From Alphaproteobacteria bacterium (GTDB taxonomy: Bacteria > Pseudomonadota > Alphaproteobacteria > UBA9219): DNA of 64,000 nucleotides. Location of the stretch: the NCBI GenBank assembly GCA_019233975.1, contig JAFALY010000010.1:1-64000 (forward strand), given 5' to 3'. A program made the position numbers and the translations under genes. Of this stretch, positions 38,893 through 49,826 are shown one piece after another; the first letter of the stretch is position 1; each line of letters opens with the position of its first letter. The notes below the pieces were generated by a model that had not been told where the DNA came from, did no database searches, and worked only from the letters and a program-made list of their open reading frames with translations.

Positions 38893-39279
38893 TTAGAACG
38901 CGCCGAGAACCGAAGCGATCTTCTGCTTCAAGGTTTCCGCGTTGAACGGTTTGACAATGTAATTGTTCACACCGGCTTCCTTGGCCGCCACAACATTTTC
39001 GGTTTTGCTTTCCGCCGTCACCATGATGAAAGGCATGGATTTCAGGCGGTCATCGGTCCGCACTTCCTTCAGCAGCTGCAAGCCTGTCATCGGCTGCATG
39101 TTCCAATCCGAGATCACTAGGCCAAAGGCTTGTTCGCGCAACATGCGCAGCGCCATGCCGCCATCGGTCGCCTGGTGAACATTCTTGAATCCAAGCTGTT
39201 TCAAAAGATTCTCAATGATGCGCAACATTGTTTTGTAATCATCAACGATGAGAACGTTCATGTTCATATCAACCGACAT
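38893..39279 (-). CDS. cheY: Chemotaxis response regulator CheY
   Basis: The protein has 128 residues, a single receiver domain without an output domain. The acidic pocket is D13/D14, the phosphorylated Asp is D58 in ISDWNMQPMTG, and T88 and K110 (IVKPF) complete the active site. It switches flagellar rotation when phosphorylated. TAAGGAG precedes the ATG. No cheA, cheW or receptor gene lies nearby. Confidence 0.95.
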   Translation of the reverse strand: MSVDMNMNVLIVDDYKTMLRIIENLLKQLGFKNVHQATDGGMALRMLREQAFGLVISDWNMQPMTGLQLLKEVRTDDRLKSMPFIMVTAESKTENVVAAKEAGVNNYIVKPFNAETLKQKIASVLGAF

Positions 39280-39397
39280 GGGGCTACTCCTTAAAGGCAG
39301 GCGACTTTGGGGGGAAGGGATAGTGGATTACCGTCCCGATGATAGGCTCTAGATACTAAAGAAACCGTTACCGAAACTTTAATGAATATTTGCGGTT

Positions 39398-40333
39398 TTA
39401 GGCCAGCTGTTTGACCAGTTCAGGCACAATCTGGAACAAATCACCGACAAGCCCATAATCTGCAACGCTGAATATGGGGGCATCGCCATCTTTGTTAATG
39501 GCGACTATTACCTTGCTGTCTTTCATACCGGCCAGATGCTGTATCGCGCCCGAAATACCGATGGCGATATAAAGCTCCGGCGCCACAACCTTACCGGTCT
39601 GACCGACCTGGTAATCATTGGGCACATAACCGGCATCCACCGCAGCGCGTGAAGCACCGATAGCCGCATTCAGTTTGTCGGCGAGCGGTTCCAGCACAGT
39701 CTTAAACGCATCGGCCGAACCAAGCGCCCGCCCGCCTGATACCACGACACGGGCAGCCGTTAATTCCGGACGTTCGGATTTGGAAAGTTCCTGACTGATA
39801 AATTGTGTGCCGATGGCGCAAGGTGTCGCGCCAACGGTTTCAACAGCCGCCGCGCCGCCTGTAGTGGCAACTGGCTCAAACGCCGTCATGCGAACGGTGA
39901 TGAATTTGATCTTGTCGCTGCTTTGTACAGTGGCGAGCGCGTTGCCCGCGTATATGGGGCGTACAAAAGTGTCAGCGGACACGACAGATGTAATATCGGC
40001 AAGAAGCGCCACATCACACAAAGCCGCTGCGCGCGGCATGACATTCTTGCCCTGCGCCGTGGCCGCCGCCAGAACATGCGTGTATCCCGGTGCCAGTTGC
40101 GCGATCAAAGCCGCCAGTGGCTCAGCCAGAAAATGCGCATAACGCGCGTCATCGGCATGCAAAACCTTGACAACACCCGGCAAAACAGCAGCAGCCTGCG
40201 CCACAGCGGCGGCCTGATGACCCGCCACCAGAACGGTAATGGGTTGGCCAAGTTTAGTCGCCGCACCAACGGCGTTCAATGTCGCGGGGCGCAGCGTCTG
40301 ATGATTATGGTCGGCAACAACAAGTATCGACAT
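39398..40333 (-). CDS. etfA: Electron transfer flavoprotein subunit alpha
   Basis: The protein has 311 residues. The N-terminal domain starts ILVVADH. The C-terminal FAD-binding region contains [38 protein letters not shown] and [24 protein letters not shown], the family signature. With EtfB it carries electrons from acyl-CoA dehydrogenases to the ubiquinone pool. It lies five bases after etfB. Confidence 0.97.
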   Translation of the reverse strand: MSILVVADHNHQTLRPATLNAVGAATKLGQPITVLVAGHQAAAVAQAAAVLPGVVKVLHADDARYAHFLAEPLAALIAQLAPGYTHVLAAATAQGKNVMPRAAALCDVALLADITSVVSADTFVRPIYAGNALATVQSSDKIKFITVRMTAFEPVATTGGAAAVETVGATPCAIGTQFISQELSKSERPELTAARVVVSGGRALGSADAFKTVLEPLADKLNAAIGASRAAVDAGYVPNDYQVGQTGKVVAPELYIAIGISGAIQHLAGMKDSKVIVAINKDGDAPIFSVADYGLVGDLFQIVPELVKQLA

Positions 40334-40338
40334 GGTTT

Positions 40339-41091
40339 TTATCCAATAACTTTGGCTTCGTTACGCAGCTTATCAAGCAAGGTGGCAACATCCGGCACCT
40401 TGATGCCCGCCTGACGTTTGGCCGGTTCATCGACGCGCAGCATCTTCAGCCTTGGTTCCGGTTCAACGCCCAGATCGGCAAGCGTAAGATTCTCAAGCGG
40501 CTTCTTCTTCGCCTTCATAATGTTAGGCAGCGAGGCATAGCGCGGTTCATTCAAACGCAAATCAGTCGTGATAAGCGCAGGCAGTGGTGCTTCTAATGTT
40601 TCAAGGCCGCCGTCAACTTCGCGCACAACGCGCACGCGACCATCGGCAACTTCAACCCTGGACGCAAAGGTAGCCTGTGGCCAGCCCAGCAATCCGGCCA
40701 GCATGGGGCCTGCCTGACCGCTGTCGCCGTCAATCGCCTGCTTGCCCATAATCACAAGACCTGGTTGTTCTTTCTCAACAATCTTCTTCAGCGCTTTGGC
40801 AACAGTCAATGACTGCAAATCCGTTTCAACCGGCACATAGATCGCGCGGTCGATGCCCATGGCCATAGCGGTGCGCAAGGTTTCCTGCGCCTGTGTCACG
40901 CCAAAAGTCACAGCGATGGTTTCGGTCGCGAAGCCTTTTTCTTTCAGCCGAACCGCTTCTTCGACCGCAATTTCGTCGAAGGGGTTCATGGACATTTTGA
41001 CATTCTGGGTTTCAACACCGCTGTTATCCGGCTTGATGCGGATTTTGACGTTGTAATCAATGACGCGTTTAATCGAGACAAGAACTTTCAT
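40339..41091 (-). CDS. etfB: Electron transfer flavoprotein subunit beta
   Basis: The protein has 250 residues. It begins [18 protein letters not shown]. It has the AMP-binding region [24 protein letters not shown] and the EtfB recognition loop near [21 protein letters not shown]. It is the structural and AMP-binding partner of EtfA. A 233-base stretch upstream, up to the pnp stop, holds its promoter and the pnp terminator. Confidence 0.97.
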   Translation of the reverse strand: MKVLVSIKRVIDYNVKIRIKPDNSGVETQNVKMSMNPFDEIAVEEAVRLKEKGFATETIAVTFGVTQAQETLRTAMAMGIDRAIYVPVETDLQSLTVAKALKKIVEKEQPGLVIMGKQAIDGDSGQAGPMLAGLLGWPQATFASRVEVADGRVRVVREVDGGLETLEAPLPALITTDLRLNEPRYASLPNIMKAKKKPLENLTLADLGVEPEPRLKMLRVDEPAKRQAGIKVPDVATLLDKLRNEAKVIG

Positions 41092-41275
41092 GACAACCGG
41101 GCGGCTTGGGAGTGTGTTGGGTTATAACAGCAGGCAGTTATGGCGGTTTTAGGGCCACAACCTGTAGATTCTCGCGCCGAATTACTAAAAACAGGTTTAG
41201 GCGTCGTAACAAACCCATTCCGACAGGCGGCGTGGCAGATTGGCAACAAACATTACAGGCAGACTGCTACCCACG

Positions 41276-41302
41276 AAAAAGGGGCGCAGTCGCCCGCGCC
41301 CC
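41276..41302 (-). terminator. Rho-independent terminator after pnp
   Basis: GGGGCGC (41281-41287) pairs with GCGCCCC (41296-41302), with an 8-base loop. On the minus strand it is followed by five T (41276-41280). It closes the translation operon behind pnp. Confidence 0.85.
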
Positions 41303-41324
41303 CCTATCATTGTGTACCTGAAGA

Positions 41325-43445
41325 TCAGGCCGAAGCAGCTTGCTGACTAAGATCGGCGCCTGTCTTTTGATCGACAGACTTCATCGACAGCTTGACCTTG
41401 CCGCGGTCATCAACGCCCAGCACCTTAACGCGCACTTCGTCGCCGACATTGACGACGTCGGTCACTTTGCCGATACGTTCGGCGCTGATTTCCGAGATAT
41501 GGACGAGGCCGTCACGTGAGCCGAGGAAGTTGACGAACGCGCCGAAATCGACGGTCTTCACAACCTTACCCAGATAGACGACACCGATTTCCGGCTCCGC
41601 CACGATGCCCTTGATCCAGTTGATCGCGGCATCTGCAGCCTTCTGATCGACAGCGGCGACCTTGATGGTGCCGTCATCTTCGATATCAACCTTGGCGCCT
41701 GTGGTTTCACAGATTTCACGGATCACCTTACCGCCGGAGCCAATCACTTCGCGGATCTTGTCCTTCGGGATGTTAAAGCTGGTGATGCGCGGCGCATTCT
41801 GGTTGACGCCGTCGCGGGCGCCCGTCAGAGCCTTTGCCATTTCACCTAGAATGTGCAGGCGACCTTCGCGAGCCTGACCCAGCGCGATACGCATGATTTC
41901 TTCGGTGATCGAGGTAATCTTGATATCCATCTGCAGCGCAGTGATGCCCTTGCCGGTACCCGCCACCTTGAAATCCATATCGCCCAGATGATCTTCGTCA
42001 CCCAGAATGTCCGACAGAACCGCAAACCCGCGATCTTCCTTGATGAGACCCATCGCGATACCCGCGACCGGTTCCGGCATCGGCACGCCTGCATCCATAA
42101 GCGAGAGCGAGGAACCGCAAACGGTTGCCATTGACGACGAGCCGTTTGATTCCGTGATTTCCGACACCACGCGCATCGTGTAGGGGAACTTGTCCTTTGC
42201 CGGCAGAAGCGGGTGCACCGCGCGCCAGGCGAGTTTACCATGGCCGATTTCACGACGGCCTGGGCCGCTCATACGACCTGTTTCACCGACCGAGTAGGGC
42301 GGGAAGTTGTAGTGCAGCATGAAGGTTTCGCGATATTCGCCGGTCAATGCGTCGACGATTTGTTCATCCTGACCGGTGCCAAGCGTGGTGACAACCAGCG
42401 CCTGCGTTTCACCGCGCGTGAACAGGGCCGAACCGTGTGCACGCGGCAACACGCCGACTTCGCACACGATGGGGCGGATATCCTTGGTCGTACGACCATC
42501 GATGCGGCGACCGCTGTCGAGGATCATGCCGCGGACATGGTCGTATTTCAGCTGTTCGATTTCGGTCAGAACGGCCTGTTCGTCATGTTCGTCGGCGGAG
42601 ATACCGGCCAGCGCCTTTGTCTTGGCGGCATCCAGCTTTTCGTAACGCGACTGCTTGACGGTTTCGTTATAGGCGGCGGTCAGATCGGCACCGATCAATG
42701 CCTTTAGCTTTGTTTGCAAAGCTTTGCGGTCATAGGCGGCGGGGGGCAGGTCACGCGGATCTTTCGCGGCGGCCTCGGCCAGCGCGATGATCAGGTCAAT
42801 GACCGGCTGGAACTGCTGATGACCGAACATGACGGCCTTCAGCATCACGTCTTCGGGCAATTCCTTGGCTTCGGATTCGACCATCAGGACGCCTTCCTTC
42901 GTACCGGCAACAACCAGATCGAGCGCGGCATCTTCGCATTCGGCAACGGTCGGGTTCAAAATGAACTGGCCATCCTTGTAACCAACGCGGGCACCGCCAA
43001 TGGGGCCGAGGAACGGCACGCCAGAGATGGTCAGCGCGGCGGAGCAACCGATCAGCGCAACGATATCCGGATTGTTTTCGAGGTCGTGGCTAAGCACTGT
43101 CGCGATGACCTGCGTGTCACACAGGTAACCTTCGGGGAACAGCGGGCGGATCGGGCGATCGATCAGGCGGCTGGTCAGTGTTTCACCTTCCGACGGCTTA
43201 CCTTCGCGTTTGAAGAAGCTGCCCGGGATTTTACCGGCGGCGAAAGCCTTTTCCTGATAATTGACGGTGAGGGGGAAGAAATCCTGACCTTCTTTGGCCT
43301 TCTTCGCCGCGACAACGGTGCAAAGGACGGTCGTGCCGCCCATGGTGGCCAATACGGCACCATCAGCCTGACGCGCAATGCGGCCGGTTTCGAGGGTCAG
43401 CGTACGCCCACCCCATTGCATTTCCTTACGATAAACTTGAAACAT
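41325..43445 (-). CDS. pnp: Polyribonucleotide nucleotidyltransferase
   Basis: The protein has 706 residues. It has two RNase PH cores joined by a helical domain. The second, active core contains [38 protein letters not shown] and [20 protein letters not shown] domain ([17 protein letters not shown]) and an S1 domain ([18 protein letters not shown]) end the protein. It degrades RNA phosphorolytically. GAGGAAAA precedes the ATG. It follows rpsO after a terminator, as in most bacteria. Confidence 0.98.
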   Translation of the reverse strand: MFQVYRKEMQWGGRTLTLETGRIARQADGAVLATMGGTTVLCTVVAAKKAKEGQDFFPLTVNYQEKAFAAGKIPGSFFKREGKPSEGETLTSRLIDRPIRPLFPEGYLCDTQVIATVLSHDLENNPDIVALIGCSAALTISGVPFLGPIGGARVGYKDGQFILNPTVAECEDAALDLVVAGTKEGVLMVESEAKELPEDVMLKAVMFGHQQFQPVIDLIIALAEAAAKDPRDLPPAAYDRKALQTKLKALIGADLTAAYNETVKQSRYEKLDAAKTKALAGISADEHDEQAVLTEIEQLKYDHVRGMILDSGRRIDGRTTKDIRPIVCEVGVLPRAHGSALFTRGETQALVVTTLGTGQDEQIVDALTGEYRETFMLHYNFPPYSVGETGRMSGPGRREIGHGKLAWRAVHPLLPAKDKFPYTMRVVSEITESNGSSSMATVCGSSLSLMDAGVPMPEPVAGIAMGLIKEDRGFAVLSDILGDEDHLGDMDFKVAGTGKGITALQMDIKITSITEEIMRIALGQAREGRLHILGEMAKALTGARDGVNQNAPRITSFNIPKDKIREVIGSGGKVIREICETTGAKVDIEDDGTIKVAAVDQKAADAAINWIKGIVAEPEIGVVYLGKVVKTVDFGAFVNFLGSRDGLVHISEISAERIGKVTDVVNVGDEVRVKVLGVDDRGKVKLSMKSVDQKTGADLSQQAASA

Positions 43446-43625
43446 AGTGTTTTCCTCTTAATACGGGGTCCATATCGGGTGCACGGCGCAACCAAGGGAT
43501 CCCCTGTTGAGTCCCGCCCAGCCCTATGCCAGACGGCCTTCATGCTGCTTTTGCTTCATGAATTTGTGGTGCTTATGCCCTAGTCGCAGCGTTTCGTCCA
43601 GTGTTTCCACACAGTTAATAGGCCC

Positions 43626-43657
43626 AAAAACAATTCGGGGCGGTTGCCCGCCCCGAA
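43626..43657 (-). terminator. Rho-independent terminator between rpsO and pnp
   Basis: A perfect 10-bp stem, TTCGGGGCGG (43634-43643) with CCGCCCCGAA (43648-43657), encloses a 4-base loop and is followed on the minus strand by TTG and then five T. Read-through or a promoter in the 200 bases before pnp would then be needed for pnp expression. Confidence 0.88.
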
Positions 43658-43687
43658 CCTTTTGCAATAAAGGCAATAGCCTGAACC

Positions 43688-43957
43688 TTACTTGCGGATG
43701 CCGAGTTCGGCGATCAGTTTTTCATAACTCGCCTGGCTAGTACGCTTCAGGTAATCCAGCAATTGGCGGCGGTTGCTGACCAGCATCAAAAGACCGCGAC
43801 GCGAGTGGTGGTCCTTCTTGTGCGATTCAAAATGCTTGGTCAGGGTATTGATACGGTCGGTCAGAATGGCGACCTGCACTTCGGGTGAACCGGTGTCGCC
43901 CTTGGCACGGCCGAACTTCTTGATCAGCGTCTGTTTACGCTCTGCTGTAATCGACAT
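43688..43957 (-). CDS. rpsO: 30S ribosomal protein S15
   Basis: The protein has 89 residues from the ATG at 43957, the standard length; the frame is open upstream but that part belongs to the truB end. It begins [16 protein letters not shown]. The S15 signature is [24 protein letters not shown], then [21 protein letters not shown]. It binds 16S rRNA early in assembly. Confidence 0.98.
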   Translation of the reverse strand: MSITAERKQTLIKKFGRAKGDTGSPEVQVAILTDRINTLTKHFESHKKDHHSRRGLLMLVSNRRQLLDYLKRTSQASYEKLIAELGIRK

Positions 43958-43971
43958 CGTGTACTCCTGTG

Positions 43972-44925
43972 TTAAAAGTGAAATCCGCGCACCACTCGAA
44001 ACGCGCCGGCAACAGGTTCTATCAAAGCCACCGGGACCCCTTGGCAAGAAGCGAAAACAAGTCCCGCTTCGGCCGCATGGCCGCCCAAAGCATCATCATG
44101 CTGTGGCCTGATCATCACCTCTTGACCGGAGCGCAAGCGTTGCGCCTCGCTGGCTGTCAGGGTCAGGCCCGGGATGTCGTCCAGTGCCGCCTGCAAATCC
44201 AGCAGTGCCGTCAAGGCGGCGTTCTTATGCCCCAAAGCCTCAAGATTTTCCAGTGAAATCGCATTTTCAAGGCTAAACGGCCCCACATGCGTCCTGCGCA
44301 AAGCCGACACATACCCGTAAGTGCCTAATTTTAAAGCCAGATCCCGCGCAAGCGACCGCACATACATGCCCTTGCCGCACGATACGTAAAAACGGGCATG
44401 GTCTGCATCTGGTTGATCTATAAAGGTTAATTCGTAAATATCCACCTGGCGTGACGCCAGTTCGACCTGTTCCCCCGCCCGCGCCAGATCATAGGCACGT
44501 TCACCCTCCAGCTTGATCGCGGAATAAATGGGCGGGGTCTGCTGGATAACGCCGGTAAAGGCAGGCAAGGCCGCCAGTATGGCATCACGGGTGGGTCGCG
44601 CATCGCTGGCCGCGGTAACGGTACCTTCGCTGTCATCGGTTGTGCGGGCTTCACCCCAACGGACGGTGAATTCGTACCCCTTGTCATTGTCCATGACATA
44701 GGGAATGAGCTTTGTCGCTTCACCAAACGCTAACGGCAGGATACCGGTCGCGAGCGGATCGAGCGTGCCGCCATGCCCCACTTTTTTACCGCCCAGCAGC
44801 CGACGCACCTTGCCAAGCGCCTGGGTCGAGGTGAGGCCAAGCGGTTTATCCAGCACAAGCCAGCCATGCACAGTGTTTTTAACGGGCGGCTTGGTCGCAC
44901 GCGGCGCAGATGAAGGTGATGACAT
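43972..44925 (-). CDS. truB: tRNA pseudouridine(55) synthase TruB
   Basis: The protein has 317 residues from the ATG at 44925, four bases after the rbfA stop. [18 protein letters not shown] and [20 protein letters not shown] (with the catalytic Asp) are diagnostic. [19 protein letters not shown] and the C-terminal PUA-like region complete it. It makes the T-loop pseudouridine of tRNA. Confidence 0.96.
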   Translation of the reverse strand: MSSPSSAPRATKPPVKNTVHGWLVLDKPLGLTSTQALGKVRRLLGGKKVGHGGTLDPLATGILPLAFGEATKLIPYVMDNDKGYEFTVRWGEARTTDDSEGTVTAASDARPTRDAILAALPAFTGVIQQTPPIYSAIKLEGERAYDLARAGEQVELASRQVDIYELTFIDQPDADHARFYVSCGKGMYVRSLARDLALKLGTYGYVSALRRTHVGPFSLENAISLENLEALGHKNAALTALLDLQAALDDIPGLTLTASEAQRLRSGQEVMIRPQHDDALGGHAAEAGLVFASCQGVPVALIEPVAGAFRVVRGFHF

Positions 44926-44929
44926 GCGG

Positions 44930-45343
44930 TTATTCTTCGTCTTCGTTATCGTCAAAGTCGTCAGCATTATGCGGCGCGTCCAGATCACGCGCCACACCGG
45001 GTTCGTGCAGGATTATATCAATGCGGTGCGCATAATCGAAACTGTGGTCCGCTGAAAAACGCAGCTTTGGCACATGCCGCAAATTCACATTCTGTCCCAC
45101 GGCATGACGGTAAAACCCAACGACCTCATTGAGTGCCTTGACGGTTTCGTCCAAACGTTCACCCCCCAGTGGCATCACAAACACGGTCGCGTTTTTCAGG
45201 TCGGGGCTGACCTGCACTTCGGTCACCGTGACGGTGGCAGGTGACTTAAACCCCTGTGGCCACGGCACGTCGCCGCGCATCAGGATGCCCGCCAGAGCGT
45301 GCCGGATTTCTTCGCCGACTTTTAATTGTCGTTGTGAGCGCAT
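44930..45343 (-). CDS. rbfA: Ribosome-binding factor A
   Basis: The protein has 137 residues from the ATG at 45343 (AAGGAAT upstream). It is a KH-type fold: RQLKVGEEIRHALAGILMRGDV at the start, VTVTEVQVSPDLKNATVFVMPLG in the middle, and LRFSADHSFDYAHRIDIIL at the end. A strongly acidic tail (DDFDDNEDEE) follows. It acts in late maturation of the 30S subunit. Confidence 0.95.
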   Translation of the reverse strand: MRSQRQLKVGEEIRHALAGILMRGDVPWPQGFKSPATVTVTEVQVSPDLKNATVFVMPLGGERLDETVKALNEVVGFYRHAVGQNVNLRHVPKLRFSADHSFDYAHRIDIILHEPGVARDLDAPHNADDFDDNEDEE

Positions 45344-45371
45344 GGGAATATTCCTTGAAATAAACTGGCTG

Positions 45372-46496
45372 TTACGGCGCTTTCCACACCTGGCGTTTGC
45401 CGTTGCGCCATTGCACATAGCGGAAGTCAAAGCCGCGCAAATTGCCCGCAGCATCGAACCCGTAAGAACCCAAAATAGTATTCAAATTCTGGCTGTGCAG
45501 AACTTTTTCAACTGCGGTTTTATCCGTTGTTCCCGCCGCCTTGACCGCAGCCAGATAGGCTTCGACCTGCGCATAGCTGTAAACCGCAAAGGGGCGGTCC
45601 ACCAACCCGCGCGCCGCAAGCGCCTTCAGAACACCAGCAGCGGTCGGAATGTTCTTCGGGTCGGGAATATCCGTATAAATCATCCCCTCCAGCGCAGATG
45701 TGCCCGCGATGGTCTCGACATCCTGTACCGTTGCGACCTGTGAGCTGATAAATTGCGGGTGATAACCGGCGTCATGCGCCTGTCGCAAAAACAGGCCGAC
45801 GCTCTTGACGAAAACGCCCAGATAGACAACATCGATTTTCTTCGCACGTAGTTCAGTGATGTAGCTGCTGAAATCAACCGTGCCGTTCGGGATGTTGATG
45901 GTCATGTCCGGCTTGACGTTTGTCGCGTTCAGCTCTGTGCTGATGTTTTTATAAAGATTGGCGTCGTATTCCTGCGGGTCGTAAATCAGCGCCAGCTTTT
46001 TCTGCGCCGACAGGGCTTTGATCAGTGACGCCAGACGTTTAGCCTCGCCATTATTATCGGGATAGGCGCGAACGATGTTACCCCAACCCTGTGACGTTGC
46101 CTGCTGTGTGCTGCAGATCATCACGAACGGGATGTTTTCTTCGGCGTAAACGGGGCCTTCGGCCATACAGGCGGCGCTGCACAGCTCGGTCGCGGCATCG
46201 ACATTTTCCGACACAAACCGGTTGGCTACGGCCACGGCGTTTTTGGGATCACAGGCGTCATCGGCAACATCAGCCGTGACTTTGCGGCCCAGAACACCGC
46301 CTTTGGCATTGATATCCTCAACAGCCAGCGCGACACCGGCACGGGCATCTTCGCCGATGGATGCAAGCTCACCCGTCAGCGGCAAGGCAATACCCAGCTT
46401 GATAGGTGGCGTGTCGGCATGGGCCAAGGTCGCCAGTGTCGACAGTGTAACTGTCGACAACATAGCGAGAGACAGGGCAAGAAACCCCTTTTTCAT
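45372..46496 (-). CDS. Branched-chain amino acid-type ABC transporter substrate-binding protein
   Basis: The protein has 374 residues from the ATG at 46496, with GGAAGG directly upstream. A signal peptide ends TLAHA, so it works in the periplasm. It is a LivK-type type-1 binding protein: IKLGIALPLTGELASIGEDARAGV, AVEDINAKGGVLGRKV, DDACDPKNAVAVANRFV, and later VVYLGVFVKSVGLFLRQAHDAGY. It lies 13 bases after infB and 28 before rbfA. No permease or ATPase gene is present. Its place inside the translation operon is unexpected and its ligand is unknown. Confidence 0.9.
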   Translation of the reverse strand: MKKGFLALSLAMLSTVTLSTLATLAHADTPPIKLGIALPLTGELASIGEDARAGVALAVEDINAKGGVLGRKVTADVADDACDPKNAVAVANRFVSENVDAATELCSAACMAEGPVYAEENIPFVMICSTQQATSQGWGNIVRAYPDNNGEAKRLASLIKALSAQKKLALIYDPQEYDANLYKNISTELNATNVKPDMTINIPNGTVDFSSYITELRAKKIDVVYLGVFVKSVGLFLRQAHDAGYHPQFISSQVATVQDVETIAGTSALEGMIYTDIPDPKNIPTAAGVLKALAARGLVDRPFAVYSYAQVEAYLAAVKAAGTTDKTAVEKVLHSQNLNTILGSYGFDAAGNLRGFDFRYVQWRNGKRQVWKAP

Positions 46497-46509
46497 GCCT
46501 TCCATCCCC

Positions 46510-49167
46510 TTAGAGCTGACGCGCGATTTCTTCCATTTCGAAGCATTCGATGATGTCGTTCGCTTCGATGCCGTCGTAATTTTCGAACGCCATACCGCAT
46601 TCAAAGCCTTCGCGCACTTCCTTCACTTCGTCCTTCACGCGCTTCAGCGTCTTCAGGCTGCCTTCGTGGATGACGACATTGTCGCGCAACAGGCGGACCT
46701 TGGCACCGCGCTTGACGATGCCTTCGGTGACCTTACAGCCCGCCACCTTGCCGACCCGCGATATGTTGAAGACCTGCAGAATAAGCGCGTTGCCGAGGAA
46801 TTTCTCACGCAGCGTGGGCGCCAGCAGACCGGACAAGGCCTGCTTCACATCATCGATCACGTTATAGATGATCGAGTAGTAACGCAGCTCAACCGCATCA
46901 CGCTTGGCCATTTCGCGCGCCTGTTGATTAGCGCGGACGTTAAAGCCGATGATCATCGCATGCGACGCCTTCGCGAGCGTGATGTCGGATTCAGTGATGG
47001 CACCAACGGCGGCATCAAGCACACGCACGCGCACTTCGTTGTTGTCATCGGTCAGCTTGATAAGCGCGCCCTTGATGGCTTCGACCGAACCATGCACGTC
47101 GCCCTTGATAAGGATGGCGAGTTCCTTGACGGAGCCGGCCTTGATGTTTTCCATCATCTGTTCCAGCGTGCCGCGTTGGCTGGCGGCAGAGGCCAGCGTG
47201 CGTTTGCGGCGTTCGCGGAATTCGGCGATTTCACGCGCCTTGGCTTCATCAGCAACCACCAGCAGTTCATCACCCGCCTGTGGTGCGCCGTTCAAGCCCA
47301 GAACTTCAACCGGCATCGCGGGCCCGGCCTTCACAACATTGCGGCCATGGTCGTCGATGAGCGCGCGGACGCGGCCCCATTCGGAACCTGCCACAAAGAT
47401 ATCGCCGACCGACAAAGTACCGCGACGAACCAGAACCGTCGCCACCGCGCCGCGGCCGCGTTCCAGTTTGGATTCGACAACCGCACCTTCGGCCACGCGG
47501 TCGGGGTTCGCCTTCAGGTCCAGAATTTCGGCCTGCAGCAAGATGGCTTCCAGCAATTTGTCGAGGTTCATGCGCTTCTTGGCAGAAATTTCTACCGACA
47601 GCACATCGCCGCCCATTTCTTCGACCTGAATGTCGTGTTGCAGCAGTTCCTGACGGACACGGTCGGGCTTGGCTGCGGGCAGGTCACACTTGTTGATGGC
47701 GACCACAAGCGGCACGCCCGCCGCCTTGGCATGACGGATCGCTTCGATCGTCTGTGGCATGATGCCGTCATCGGCCGCCACAACCAGAACGACAACGTCC
47801 GTGATGTGGGCGCCGCGCGAACGCATTTCAGTAAAGGCCGCGTGGCCCGGCGTGTCGATGAAGGTCACGCGGTCAAAACCATGCATCGGCTCAGGCATCA
47901 CAACCTGATATGCGCCGATATGCTGGGTAATGCCACCTGCTTCGCCTGCCACAACATCCGCGTTACGCAGCGCGTCCAGCAGCGACGTTTTACCATGGTC
48001 GACGTGACCCATGACCGTGACAACGGGGGGACGCGGTTGCAATTGTTCCGGCGCGTCTTCGACACCGCTTAGGTTCGTTTCAATGTCGGATTCGGCGACA
48101 CGCTTCACACGGTGGCCGAATTCGGTCGCGATCAGTTCCGCCGTGTCGGCGTCGATAACCTGCGTAATGGTGACCATCATGCCCATTTTCATGAGCGACT
48201 TGATCACATCCACACCGCGTTCGGCCATACGGTTGGCCAGTTCCTGCACCGTGATGGCTTCGGGAATGGTGACGTCGCGCGTGACTTTTTGTTGTTCCTG
48301 GCGCGACTGCATCGCCTGACGCTTTTCACGTTCAATGCGACGGCGCATGGAGGCGACGCTGCGATGGCGGCCACCGCCGTCTTCGTCCGACAACGCCTGT
48401 GAAACGGTCAGGCGGGCACCGCCGCGGCGGTCATCATCGCCGCGTGTACGTGTCGTGTTGCGGCCCGGCTTGCGGTTGTTGCCGCGATTGCCACCCTCTT
48501 CTTCTTCCTCGGTCGTTGTGCGGGGTGCATGGCCCGCGCGTGCAGCCAAAGCAGCCCCGCGCATCTGGCTTGCCCCTTCGCCGCTTGCGCGGCCCGAACG
48601 TTCACTGGTTTCATTGGCACGACGCGCCTGCAAGTCGCGGCCACGCGCTTCGTCTTCAACGCGACGGCGTTCGCCTTCGACCTTTTCCTGTTCCTGAATA
48701 CGGCGCAATTCGTCCAGTTCGCGTTGACGCAGGGCATCCTGGCTGGGCGGTTGATAAACCGGCGCACCACCGACGGGGATTTGCGGCGCCTGTGTCGCGG
48801 CTTCCTGCGGCGCACGTTCATTTTCAGCGGCACCACGCAAGGCGCGGGCGCGGGCGTCACGTTCTTCGGGCGTCAATTGACGGATGATGGCGCTGGTCGC
48901 GCGGCCACGACCACCCATGGTGACAGAGGTGCCGGGTTCCGGCCCCTTAACAGTCGTCGCGGCGCGTACCGTGTCACCTGTAGGCGCTGTAGCAGCGCGG
49001 TTGCCGCGCTTGACCTCAACAGCCACGGTCTTTGAACGGCCATGCGAGAAGCTTTGCTTGACCGAACCGGCCGCCGTGGGGCTGTCCGTCGAAACGGGCT
49101 TTTTCAGCTCCAGCTTCGGACGCCCACCAAGGCTCAGGACTTTTTTATTGCTGTCTTGTTCAGTCAT
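46510..49167 (-). CDS. infB: Translation initiation factor IF-2
   Basis: The protein has 885 residues. The N-terminal 270 residues are low-complexity (Arg, Ala, Gly, Glu rich, as in alphaproteobacterial IF-2). The IF2 N-domain ([24 protein letters not shown]) precedes the G domain, with [22 protein letters not shown] and NKCDLP. The C-terminal domains, ending [21 protein letters not shown], bind initiator tRNA. It follows ylxR after eight bases. Confidence 0.98.
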   Translation of the reverse strand: MTEQDSNKKVLSLGGRPKLELKKPVSTDSPTAAGSVKQSFSHGRSKTVAVEVKRGNRAATAPTGDTVRAATTVKGPEPGTSVTMGGRGRATSAIIRQLTPEERDARARALRGAAENERAPQEAATQAPQIPVGGAPVYQPPSQDALRQRELDELRRIQEQEKVEGERRRVEDEARGRDLQARRANETSERSGRASGEGASQMRGAALAARAGHAPRTTTEEEEEGGNRGNNRKPGRNTTRTRGDDDRRGGARLTVSQALSDEDGGGRHRSVASMRRRIEREKRQAMQSRQEQQKVTRDVTIPEAITVQELANRMAERGVDVIKSLMKMGMMVTITQVIDADTAELIATEFGHRVKRVAESDIETNLSGVEDAPEQLQPRPPVVTVMGHVDHGKTSLLDALRNADVVAGEAGGITQHIGAYQVVMPEPMHGFDRVTFIDTPGHAAFTEMRSRGAHITDVVVLVVAADDGIMPQTIEAIRHAKAAGVPLVVAINKCDLPAAKPDRVRQELLQHDIQVEEMGGDVLSVEISAKKRMNLDKLLEAILLQAEILDLKANPDRVAEGAVVESKLERGRGAVATVLVRRGTLSVGDIFVAGSEWGRVRALIDDHGRNVVKAGPAMPVEVLGLNGAPQAGDELLVVADEAKAREIAEFRERRKRTLASAASQRGTLEQMMENIKAGSVKELAILIKGDVHGSVEAIKGALIKLTDDNNEVRVRVLDAAVGAITESDITLAKASHAMIIGFNVRANQQAREMAKRDAVELRYYSIIYNVIDDVKQALSGLLAPTLREKFLGNALILQVFNISRVGKVAGCKVTEGIVKRGAKVRLLRDNVVIHEGSLKTLKRVKDEVKEVREGFECGMAFENYDGIEANDIIECFEMEEIARQL

Positions 49168-49175
49168 AACCGCTT

Positions 49176-49799
49176 TTACCCGTTCTGGTTTGTTTGTGTT
49201 GTCGTGTCTGCGTTAAAGCCGGCGAGGCGTTCAACCTCAACGGCGAGTTTTTCTGTCAATCCATGTGCGGCAAACCCGACATAGACGATCTGTTCGTATC
49301 CCAAAGCCGCGCCAAGTTCGGCGCGTGAAAGCGTGCGGCATGTGGCGATGTCTTTGCTGTAGCCAAGTTCGGCGCCTGCGTCATCGGCAAGAAACAGGAG
49401 CGTGACGCACCGCGCCTTCAGGGCCGCTTCGACCTGCGGCTGACCCAGAGTTGCAGTGCCCGCCGAACGCGACAGGCCGATAAAATCCAAAATGCGTTTG
49501 CGCAACAATTGCGCGGTCATGTCCGGCAGGTCTTGCGACGCCTTGGCCGGTTCATGCGCTGCTTTGGCAAAAAGATTTTTCTGAACCGCGGTCGCGACAT
49601 CGGCGCGCGATGCCGTCACCCACAGGCCACGCCCCGGCAGATTGCCAGCGAGGTCTGGCACAACGCGCCCTTCGGGGTCGAGGACATAACGAACCAGCTT
49701 CTCTTTCGGCAGCAGATTACCCGTGACGATGCAACGGCGCGTTTGTTCGGCCGTTGCTTCCGTCGTCTCCGGTAAGGTCTGTTGCGCGACCGCCGTCAT
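49176..49799 (-). CDS. ylxR: YlxR/DUF448 RNA-binding protein with L7Ae-like domain
   Basis: The protein has 207 residues. The YlxR domain ([20 protein letters not shown], then NLPGRGLWV) is fused to an L7Ae/L30e-like domain ([22 protein letters not shown], then [13 protein letters not shown]). This fusion is usual in alphaproteobacteria, where the gene sits between nusA and infB as here. It probably binds RNA; its precise task is unclear. AAAGGG precedes the ATG. Confidence 0.93.
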   Translation of the reverse strand: MTAVAQQTLPETTEATAEQTRRCIVTGNLLPKEKLVRYVLDPEGRVVPDLAGNLPGRGLWVTASRADVATAVQKNLFAKAAHEPAKASQDLPDMTAQLLRKRILDFIGLSRSAGTATLGQPQVEAALKARCVTLLFLADDAGAELGYSKDIATCRTLSRAELGAALGYEQIVYVGFAAHGLTEKLAVEVERLAGFNADTTTQTNQNG

Positions 49800-49826
49800 G
49801 ATGCCCTTTCGCCCACATGGTACGCG

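Noticed and set aside
41106-41346. Plus-strand frames between etfB and pnp
   Set aside because: They run through the pnp terminator and into the pnp end, with no ribosome site and no similarity.
46222-48072. Long plus-strand open frame of 616 codons
   Set aside because: It is antisense to infB; the minus-strand product matches IF-2 over its full length, and the plus-strand translation has no recognisable motif.
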